From Verrucomicrobiota bacterium (GTDB lineage Bacteria; Verrucomicrobiota; Lentisphaeria; JABSQK01; JAJFLO01), in contig JAJFLQ010000180.1 of NCBI GenBank assembly GCA_021772615.1, positions 1 to 42,800 of the forward strand: 42,800 bases of DNA. The letters run 5' to 3'. The position numbers were made by a program, and so were the translations under genes. Shown in pieces: positions 17,318-24,082 of this stretch. Positions within the stretch are counted from its first letter, which is position 1; each line of letters opens with the position of its first letter. The notes beneath the pieces are model-generated. The model did not search any database. It had not been told where the DNA came from and saw only the letters and a list, made by a program, of their open reading frames with translations.

Positions 17318-18130
17318 ATGCATGCAAAATGGCAATGGACAACGCTCGTCTTCCTGAGCGCAATGATGACCCCGAGCATCCAGGCGGCGTCGGCTACATA
17401 CACCGTCTATTTCTACAATCCCGAATCAAACATCAATAACTTCGTCGCCTTGAAAGACGGCTTCGACGCATATTTGTCAACGCTCGGCGCCTTTGAGTTT
17501 CAGCCATTCAGCGACAAGACCGATTTCGAAAAGGCACTACAATCCGGAATGCGTGGCGTGGTATTGGTTTCGAGCTGGCATTATCGATCGCTACGCCGCC
17601 AGTTTCCTCTGGAGCCGTTGCTGCACGGTGTGTTTCAAGATGCTGGGACGCAACGCCATATTCTGTGCGGCCACGCGGGACAGGCGACCTCTTCCGACAT
17701 TGCCGGCGCGACGATCGCGACAGCCGGAAGTCCGACGTACAGCCGAACGATACTGCGGCAGATGCTGCCGGAGGCGACGGCAACAGCCACGGCGTCAGTC
17801 ACGTTCATGGCGGTACCGAAGGATCTTGATGCATTGCTGGCTATCGGATTTGGTGTTGTTGATTTCGCCATAGCTACCGAGAATACATTTCATCGTCTCG
17901 CCGAGATTAATCCTGCGGAATATGAGCTGCTGCGAAAACTGGCACAGAGCGATGAAGCGCTCCTGCCGGTCGTGGCCAGCAGCACACCGACAGATTCCAA
18001 TGTCATGAAACTCGTCGAGCACTTTGTAAAGATGCCGCTGAAATCGGACGGTGAACAGACGTTGAATATGATCAATCTCGACAAGTTACGACGTATTACC
18101 GACCACGAGCGAAGGTTGCTGAAGCCATGA
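17318..18130 (+). CDS. PhnD-like periplasmic substrate-binding protein
   Basis: A 270-residue exported protein with an N-terminal signal peptide (about 1-23, cleavage after IQA). The body follows the phosphate/phosphite/phosphonate ABC binding-protein pattern: a target segment VALKDGFDAYLSTLG, a VVLVSSWHY strand and a central SPTYSRTILRQML helix. No ABC permease or ATPase gene is nearby, so a receptor role for the histidine kinase downstream is more likely than transport (inference). Its stop overlaps the next ATG (ATGA). The ligand is unknown. Confidence 0.8.
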   Translation: MHAKWQWTTLVFLSAMMTPSIQAASATYTVYFYNPESNINNFVALKDGFDAYLSTLGAFEFQPFSDKTDFEKALQSGMRGVVLVSSWHYRSLRRQFPLEPLLHGVFQDAGTQRHILCGHAGQATSSDIAGATIATAGSPTYSRTILRQMLPEATATATASVTFMAVPKDLDALLAIGFGVVDFAIATENTFHRLAEINPAEYELLRKLAQSDEALLPVVASSTPTDSNVMKLVEHFVKMPLKSDGEQTLNMINLDKLRRITDHERRLLKP

Positions 18131-19104
18131 TGATATCCGTGCGTAATGTACTTATGTATCGCCCCTCCCCACCGCAGTGGCGCTGCCGGAGCCTGCCCAT
18201 TGTTGCCTTGATCGTTTGGTATTGCTGTGTCGGCGTGACGGGGTATTCTGCCGCGTCGGAGCTGGATATTCTTATTCTCAACACCGACGCATCGATCAGC
18301 CGTTACCGGTCGGCGCGTCTGGGATTTGAAGAGCTTATGAACGGTCGCTGTCTCGAATTCGACATCCGCCAAGGCAGGTATGATCACGGCGAATTGGCAG
18401 CGACCGTGCAGCGTATCGAGCCGCGCGTCGTGTATTGTATCGGTTCTGCCGCGTATCATGTGGCGGAAAGCCTGTCGGTCCATGGCGATATCCTGGTTTC
18501 TTCGGCGTTGCGGCCAGAGAAAATCGCGCGTGAGGCACATGTATATGGCGTTTATAATGAGCCGCCGATTCTGTCGCAGCTTGTGATGATTCGTGACATT
18601 TTTCCGGCGATTCGTCGAATCGGCGTGTTAAACAGCCGGCGTCATAATAGGAAATGGGTTCAATCCGCGAAAGCAGCCGGCCGGAACTCGGAATTGACGA
18701 TCACCAGCCTGGCTGTGAACCACCCGGACGACGTCGTAACCAGGCTGCAACGCGACATTTCCGAGCTTGACGCATTGTGGTTTATACCGGATCCCGTCGT
18801 CATGGATTCGGAAGACGCCATTCTTGCGATATTCGGGATATGTGACGCGTATAAGGTCCCTGTATTTGCCTACGATCCTGTATACGCGGAAGTTGGCGCC
18901 ACTCTGGTTATTGCGGTCGATTCGCCGACCGTCGGCCGGCAAGCGGCTGCACTGGCACGAAATGTGATGAAGCACAAGCCGCCGCGAGTTCGTTTTCAGC
19001 ATCCAGTCGGTACGCGAATCATATTGAATCGCAAAAATGTGACGAATTATAATCTTGTCGTAAACAAGCACGCTCTTGGCTCAATAAACGAAATCATCCG
19101 TTGA
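18127..19104 (+). CDS. ABC-type substrate-binding protein (PF04392-like)
   Basis: A 325-residue exported protein with a hydrophobic signal segment (about 23-43). The body resembles the ABC_sub_bind/TrpX family: LDILILNTDASISRYRSA at the start, IGSAAYHVAESL, a hinge around VYNEPPILSQL, RRIGVLNSRRHNRKWVQSA, and VPVFAYDPVYAEVGATLVIAVD, with the typical late VNKHAL near the end. That family binds amino acids or related solutes, often together with a permease; none is here. It is translationally coupled to the PhnD-like gene (4-bp overlap) and lies 42 bp before the histidine kinase, supporting a sensory role. Confidence 0.83.
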   Translation: MMISVRNVLMYRPSPPQWRCRSLPIVALIVWYCCVGVTGYSAASELDILILNTDASISRYRSARLGFEELMNGRCLEFDIRQGRYDHGELAATVQRIEPRVVYCIGSAAYHVAESLSVHGDILVSSALRPEKIAREAHVYGVYNEPPILSQLVMIRDIFPAIRRIGVLNSRRHNRKWVQSAKAAGRNSELTITSLAVNHPDDVVTRLQRDISELDALWFIPDPVVMDSEDAILAIFGICDAYKVPVFAYDPVYAEVGATLVIAVDSPTVGRQAAALARNVMKHKPPRVRFQHPVGTRIILNRKNVTNYNLVVNKHALGSINEIIR

Positions 19105-19146
19105 GATTGAGCGACCGATGCGCACTGCGGAAGGACACTTGCGGTT

Positions 19147-20832
19147 ATGCGGGCCAAGCCTGACGTAAAACGCGGTATTCGATCAAACCTCCTGTTCGCG
19201 ATGGGCGGCGTGATCGTCGGTCTCGTTGCTATTCTTACGAGTTTCCAGATCTCGGTGCAGAAACAGCTGATGGAGACTGAGCGGGACCGTCGCGTGGCGC
19301 TGATGCGAAAAGCCCTCGTCGAGCGGGGGACGATCATATCCGAAAACCTTGCGCGACAGGTGAAGAATGATATCGCATCATTCAATTTTTCGAATCTTTC
19401 CGAGATCCTGGCGAACGCTGTGCGTGAGAATAAAGAGATGGTGCATGCCGTCGTAATGGACGACAACCGTGTCGCGTTCGTTCATACAATCCACCCGGAA
19501 CTGAAACACCAGGTGCTTGCGGAACCGGCGGACCTGCAGGCCGCATCCGCGCGAGAATTTTCCGTCCACGAATACCGCCTTGGCGGCAAGCCTGTTGTTG
19601 AGTTCGTCGTGCCGATTGCTTTCACATCACGCTTCTGGGGATGGGTGCGATTCGGCTTTTCTCTTAGCGCATTGAACGACGAGATTGTAGAATCGGGCCG
19701 GCAGATCGAATCGGCTCGGAGGCGCATGGTGGCACGTTCAATCGCTGCTGCATGCGTGTCTATTCTGTTTGGTGCTGGCGTTGTCCTCGCGATTTCGACA
19801 AAGCTGTCCAAGCCGCTGATAAATCTGACTGAATCCGCAAACCGGTTGGCGACCGGAGATTTCGCAGCGGCCGACGAAATAACCGTGCATTCCCGTGACG
19901 AGATCGGCTTGCTGGCTGCGGCATTTGTGAAAATGGCACAGGATCTTCGAGCCACGTATGCACAACTCGAGGATTACAGCCGTACGTTGGAGGATAACGT
20001 CGTACAGCGTACGGCGGCATTGACCCGGGCATTGGATACGCTTAAGGCGGCACAGGGACAGTTGGTGCAGTCGGAGAAGATGGCGGGACTTGGTACCCTT
20101 GTTGCCGGCGTCGCTCACGAAATCAATAATCCAACAAATTACGTGCACAACGGCGCCTACAATCTGGAAAACCGCCTGCATCAGCTAAAGGCATTTATAC
20201 TCAAGCTTGCGGGAGATCAGGTCGACAGCGCAATACGCGACGAATTTGATAGTCGCTTCCAGGCGTTATTCAGCAACTTAAAGTCGGTACTGAACGGTAC
20301 AGACCGCATTACGTCGATCGTCGCAGATCTGCGCACATTTTCCCGTCTTGAGGAGGCCGAACAAAAACGTATTGGAGTCGTCGGTGGCCTGAAGTCGACA
20401 TTGAGCCTGGTACAGGCTAACTATAAGGACGATGTCGAGTTTGTGTGTGATTTTCGGGATGATCCTGTGATTGAATGCTGGCCGGCTCAATTAAATCAGG
20501 TTTTCATGAACCTGATCGTGAACGGATGTCAGGCAATCTGCAAGCGGTATGGTCGCAACAGGCGCCCTGCGGCGGGGCGTTTATCGCTGTCCACACACGT
20601 CGATGGCGGCATGCTCATCATTTGTATCAAGGACAACGGTTGTGGCATGCCTGCTGGTATCAAGGATCATATTTTCGAGCCTTTTTTCACCACGAAGTCG
20701 GTAGGTGAGGGGACCGGGCTGGGATTGTCGATCTCATTTGGGATTGTCGAAAAGCACGGGGGCACCATCAGCGTTGAATCGGAGGAGGACACGGGGGCGA
20801 CGTTCGTCATTCGATTGCCGACTGGAGCGTAG
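19147..20832 (+). CDS. Membrane sensor histidine kinase with HAMP domain
   Basis: A 561-residue kinase. TM1 (about 14-33) and TM2 (about 198-217) enclose a roughly 160-residue periplasmic sensor. A HAMP domain (218-270) and coiled coil (270-305) lead to the H-box VAHEINNP with phospho-acceptor His324. The ATPase domain has an N-box around Asn455/Asn459, G1 DNGCGMP (496-502), F-box EPFFTTK and G2 GTGLGL (522-527). The HEINNP type is related to NtrB/ZraS kinases. There is no attached receiver, so its partner is probably the receiver-kinase hybrid 2 kb upstream in the same cassette. The periplasmic loop could contact the two binding proteins encoded just before it, as TorT does with TorS (analogy only). 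Confidence 0.94.
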   Translation: MRAKPDVKRGIRSNLLFAMGGVIVGLVAILTSFQISVQKQLMETERDRRVALMRKALVERGTIISENLARQVKNDIASFNFSNLSEILANAVRENKEMVHAVVMDDNRVAFVHTIHPELKHQVLAEPADLQAASAREFSVHEYRLGGKPVVEFVVPIAFTSRFWGWVRFGFSLSALNDEIVESGRQIESARRRMVARSIAAACVSILFGAGVVLAISTKLSKPLINLTESANRLATGDFAAADEITVHSRDEIGLLAAAFVKMAQDLRATYAQLEDYSRTLEDNVVQRTAALTRALDTLKAAQGQLVQSEKMAGLGTLVAGVAHEINNPTNYVHNGAYNLENRLHQLKAFILKLAGDQVDSAIRDEFDSRFQALFSNLKSVLNGTDRITSIVADLRTFSRLEEAEQKRIGVVGGLKSTLSLVQANYKDDVEFVCDFRDDPVIECWPAQLNQVFMNLIVNGCQAICKRYGRNRRPAAGRLSLSTHVDGGMLIICIKDNGCGMPAGIKDHIFEPFFTTKSVGEGTGLGLSISFGIVEKHGGTISVESEEDTGATFVIRLPTGA

Positions 20833-20870
20833 TGTGTTCGGGCACGTTGTGAGACGCCGGCGTCAGCCGG
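20833..20870. other. Convergent gap with perfect palindrome
   Basis: GACGCCGGCGTC at 20853-20864 is a perfect 12-bp palindrome between the histidine-kinase stop and the end of the small minus-strand ORF. It may mark a termination or binding site. There is no T-tract. Confidence 0.35.
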
Positions 20871-21074
20871 TCAAACCGTCAGCTGTACGGTCTTGTAGAT
20901 TGCGGAGCCACCTAGAATTCGGCGAACGTAAAAGTCGTACGACAAGTCCTGCGTAGCCCGTCTGTCTAGTTCGCTCTCGATGGTTGCCAGCACGCTGACG
21001 TTTGCGAACAATGACAACAAGAGCAGCTGGTCGTTCGTACACGTCTTCACTGTCTTAAAATAATTTTGCCGCAT
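20871..21074 (-). CDS. Small hypothetical protein
   Basis: A 67-residue ORF with a good ribosome binding site (GGAG, 7 bases before the ATG). The centre, NDQLLLLSLFANVSVLATIESELDRRA, split here as NDQLLLLSLFAN and VSVLATIESELDRRA, has amphipathic helical character. The family is not recognised. It is convergent with the histidine kinase and separated from sucD by about 400 bp. The ribosome binding site and plausible helix speak for a real gene; shortness and lack of family speak against. Confidence 0.45.
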   Translation of the reverse strand: MRQNYFKTVKTCTNDQLLLLSLFANVSVLATIESELDRRATQDLSYDFYVRRILGGSAIYKTVQLTV

Positions 21075-21478
21075 CCTACTTCTCCATGCAGGTAGTGTGC
21101 CGTCTGTTACGATGGAGGCGCGTGCGCCATCCCTGAACCGAGTGCGTGACCTGGAAAATCACAGCTTCGTTACGTTAAAACTACTAATCCTCACAATCAC
21201 TCAACGGGAAATCCCGCCCGAAAGATGACGCCGTGACAACACTCTATCGGGACCGAGCGTGCAGAACTCTCGGTTTGTCACATTTTCTGAACCACGCATA
21301 TATCGTGCCATTATGTTCCTCTATGCGGTGAGTCAACGTTAATTGATCCGCACACGCATAAAAAATCCAGAATCAGGCTCGTAATAACCGGTTTGCATGA
21401 GATTCCGGTGTTCTGTAAAAGGTAGCAAAAACGCGCATTTTCTGCCACTGTGTAACAAAATGTTTCAGTAACCGGCTA
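21075..21478. other. 404-bp intergenic region without recognised gene
   Basis: Lies between the 5' end of the small minus-strand ORF and the 3' end of sucD. It contains a GGCGC-gt-GCGCC hairpin (21117-21128) inside a longer GAT/ATC stem, and a CCGAG/CTCGG pair near 21253-21274. It is AT-richer than its surroundings at 21300-21480. No tRNA, repeat array or credible ORF was found. Confidence 0.5.
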
Positions 21479-22354
21479 TTATGCCAGTTTGGTTTTGATT
21501 GTAGCACCCAGATCTGCCGGCGACTCGACCACGCAGATACCACAATCTCGCATGATCGCCATTTTCGCCGCTGCAGATTCGTCCGCACCGCTGACGATCG
21601 CTCCGGCGTGTCCCATGCGTCGGCCCGGAGGCGCTGTACGGCCGGCAATAAAGCCGAAAACCTGCTTTCGCGCATGTTCCTTTACATAGCGTGATGCTTC
21701 GATCTCCATCTGCCCGCCGATCTCTCCGATAAGAAGTATGGCATCTGTTTCGGGATCATCCTCAAACAGGCCAATAAGATCGATCATTGTCGTACCGATA
21801 ATGGGATCACCTCCGATACCGACGCATGTCGACTGCCCCAGGCCTTCGGCCACAAGCTGGTGTACCGCCTCATATGTCAGGGTGCCCGACTTCGAAATGA
21901 CACCGACAGATCCTTTTCTGGCGATATGTCCGGGCATGATGCCTGCTTTCGCCTCGTCCGGTGTGAGCAGGCCGGGGCAATTCGGACCGATCAGGCGAAC
22001 GCCTCGGCTGCGGACGTAAGAGACTGCCTGAACCATATCGTTCACGGGAATGCCTTCGGTGATGCAGATAATCAACTCGATGCCGGCTTCGGCCGCCTCC
22101 TTAATCGCATCTGCTGCGAACGGTGCAGGGACGAAAATCAGCGATACATTCGCGCCCGTTGCCTCACGTGCCTCCTGGCAATGATTGAAGACCGGAACCG
22201 TATCGTCTATTGCTTTCTGTCCGCCTTTCCCCGGGGTGACGCCGCCGACGACGTTGTTGCCGTACTTGTGGCATTGTTCTGCGTGAAATGATCCCTCGGA
22301 ACCGGTAATGCCCTGCACGATTATTCGGGAGGATTTATTGAGTAGAATTGACAT
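21479..22354 (-). CDS. sucD: Succinate-CoA ligase, alpha subunit
   Basis: Forms the CoA-binding and phosphohistidine half of succinyl-CoA synthetase (succinyl-CoA + NDP + Pi to succinate + CoA + NTP) in the TCA cycle. At 291 residues it matches the family length. It has the N-terminal CoA-binding segment VQGITGSEGSFHAEQ, GPNCPGLLTPDEAKAGIMPG, and the active-site His in GRRMGHAGAIVSG. The ATG at 22354 (MSILLNKSSR) is preferred over upstream in-frame starts because alpha subunits begin this way; an AGG lies about 9 bases before it. It is 91 bp downstream of sucC in the same operon. Confidence 0.97.
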   Translation of the reverse strand: MSILLNKSSRIIVQGITGSEGSFHAEQCHKYGNNVVGGVTPGKGGQKAIDDTVPVFNHCQEAREATGANVSLIFVPAPFAADAIKEAAEAGIELIICITEGIPVNDMVQAVSYVRSRGVRLIGPNCPGLLTPDEAKAGIMPGHIARKGSVGVISKSGTLTYEAVHQLVAEGLGQSTCVGIGGDPIIGTTMIDLIGLFEDDPETDAILLIGEIGGQMEIEASRYVKEHARKQVFGFIAGRTAPPGRRMGHAGAIVSGADESAAAKMAIMRDCGICVVESPADLGATIKTKLA

Positions 22355-22445
22355 GATGTGTACCTGTTTTACTGGATTGTCGAATCTGCGACTGTAATCG
22401 CCGTCGGATGACGGTTCTTCGTTCCGCCATGTCGTGAGACCGAGG

Positions 22446-23621
22446 TCACCCGGTGGCGGCGCGAACAACCTTTTCAGCCGCATCGTTCAAGGTCGTTGCG
22501 GGAATGATCGATACACCGGAATCGGCAAGTATACGTTTCGCCTCCTCGGCATTGGTGCCCTCAAGACGTACCACCACAGGTACATCGAGATTTAACTCGC
22601 GGACGGCCTGGACGATTCCGTTTGCTACGCGATCGCATCGCACTATGCCGCCGAATATGTTGATTAAAACGGCCGTAACGCTCTTGTCTGCAAGGATGAT
22701 GCGAAAGCCGTTTTTCACAGTGTCCACGTTCGCACCGCCGCCGACATCCAGGAAATTTGCGGGTTCACCGCCCTTGAGCTTGATGATATCCATGGTCGCC
22801 ATTGCCAGGCCGGCGCCATTTACCATGCAACCGACAGTCCCGCACAGTTTGATGTAATTGAGGTTGAACTTCGAGGCTTCGACTTCAGCGGGATCTTCTT
22901 CAAATTCGTCGCGCATCGCCGCGATCTCCTGCTGCCGGTAAAGTGCGTTATCATCGAAATTGAACTTCGCGTCGAGTGCAATTAATTCACCCTGTTTCGT
23001 TCGCACCAGCGGATTGATTTCCGCGAGAGACGCATCCGTTTTCAGGTAGGCGCTGAATAGCTTTTTGATGAGTATTTTCGCCTGTTTTAGCGCCGATCCC
23101 GACAAGCCCAGCTTCAGTGCCACGCGATAGCTCTGAAACGGTTGCAGCCCGAAAACAGGGTCAATATATTCCTTGATGATTTTCCCGGGTGAGTGCTCCG
23201 CAATCTCTTCAATCTCTACGCCGCCTTCGGACGATGCAATCAGTACATATTGCTCGCGGCTGCGGTCAAGCGTGATTGCCAGATAGAATTCCTGGTCAAT
23301 ATCCATGGCTTCTGTTACATACAACTTTCGTACCAGCTGGCCTTCAGCAGATGTCTGCGGCGTCTTCAGCTGCATGCCCAGAATACGCGACGCGTTCTCG
23401 CGCGCAGCGACGGCATCGCGACAGAATTTTACGCCGCCGCCCTTGCCGCGGCCGCCGGCATGGATCTGAGCCTTGACGACAACCGCCGTGGTGTTGAAGT
23501 CCTTTTGAACCCGTTGTACGGTGTCACCGATATCGTCCTCCTTTTCGACCAGATATCCGGCCGGAGTCGGCACGCCATGTGTTCGTAACAATTTTGCCGC
23601 CTGATATTCGTGTACTTTCAA
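22446..23621 (-). CDS. sucC: Succinate-CoA ligase, beta subunit
   Basis: The ATP-grasp, nucleotide-binding half of succinyl-CoA synthetase, 391 residues. Visible features are KVHEYQAAKLL at the N-terminus, the Gly-rich GGRGKGGGVKF loop, AEINPLV, KFNFDDNALYR and the C-terminal NIFGGIVRCDRVANGI. The start codon is TTG at 23621, supported by a near-perfect Shine-Dalgarno GGAGGTGAT immediately upstream and by the expected HEYQAK-type N-terminus. A strong sigma-70-type promoter lies about 110 bp upstream. Confidence 0.97.
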   Translation of the reverse strand: MKVHEYQAAKLLRTHGVPTPAGYLVEKEDDIGDTVQRVQKDFNTTAVVVKAQIHAGGRGKGGGVKFCRDAVAARENASRILGMQLKTPQTSAEGQLVRKLYVTEAMDIDQEFYLAITLDRSREQYVLIASSEGGVEIEEIAEHSPGKIIKEYIDPVFGLQPFQSYRVALKLGLSGSALKQAKILIKKLFSAYLKTDASLAEINPLVRTKQGELIALDAKFNFDDNALYRQQEIAAMRDEFEEDPAEVEASKFNLNYIKLCGTVGCMVNGAGLAMATMDIIKLKGGEPANFLDVGGGANVDTVKNGFRIILADKSVTAVLINIFGGIVRCDRVANGIVQAVRELNLDVPVVVRLEGTNAEEAKRILADSGVSIIPATTLNDAAEKVVRAATG

Positions 23622-23637
23622 GAATCACCTCCGTTCA

Positions 23638-23690
23638 TGTGCAGTGCACAGTTCTCTGGATAATGCCGGGGTTTAACGTCTTGCGGACGT
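23638..23690 (-). promoter_or_regulatory. sucCD 5' leader with palindrome and hairpin
   Basis: The predicted leader (about 105 nt) contains a perfect odd-centred palindrome TGTGCA-g-TGCACA at 23638-23650, close to the Shine-Dalgarno, and a perfect hairpin ACGTC-ttgcg-GACGT at 23676-23690. Either could affect translation or bind a regulator. Confidence 0.4.
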
Positions 23691-23732
23691 AGGGACAGGG
23701 ACGGTTCTGAGGCCATACCGACCATGACGTCT

Positions 23733-23761
23733 ATAATACGGATCGGCCGCGAAGCTGTCAA
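23733..23761 (-). promoter_or_regulatory. Sigma-70-type promoter for sucCD
   Basis: On the minus strand TTGACA (23761-23756) is a perfect -35 and TATTAT (23738-23733) a 5 of 6 -10, separated by exactly 17 bases. This is the best promoter match found in the window. Transcription would begin near 23726. Confidence 0.72.
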
Positions 23762-23798
23762 CATGAACCGGCAAGTTAACATTTTTTTCATGACTGGG

Positions 23799-23826
23799 TT
23801 GATACCCGCAAGGATAAATTTACATT
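23799..23826 (+). promoter_or_regulatory. Candidate promoter for sucA-sucB-lpd
   Basis: TTGATA (23799-23804), a 16-base spacer and TACATT (23821-23826; 4 of 6). It is weaker than the divergent sucCD promoter and would leave a leader of about 250 nt that includes the palindrome at 24006-24017. Confidence 0.3.
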
Positions 23827-24005
23827 ATCACTGCGTTATTTACATAATCCACCCTTCTTCAATCGCAGCATCATACTGCCCGTCAGACACGCCGAGAGTC
23901 AAACGTTTATCGTGTTTCCATGAATGTGTTCAGATCTGCGACTTCCGGCTTGGCACTACATATGCGAACCTGTTCTGTCTGCTATCATCACGCTTTATAC
24001 CAAAA

Positions 24006-24017
24006 CACCAATTGGTG
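24006..24017. promoter_or_regulatory. 12-bp perfect palindrome upstream of sucA
   Basis: CACCAATTGGTG lies 65 bp before the sucA start codon and could be an operator. No regulator gene lies beside it. Confidence 0.35.
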
Positions 24018-24082
24018 ATATGGCATACTCGTAGACCGTCCAACTGGAAGGTCAATAAACGAAAACACTCAAGTTGGCTATC

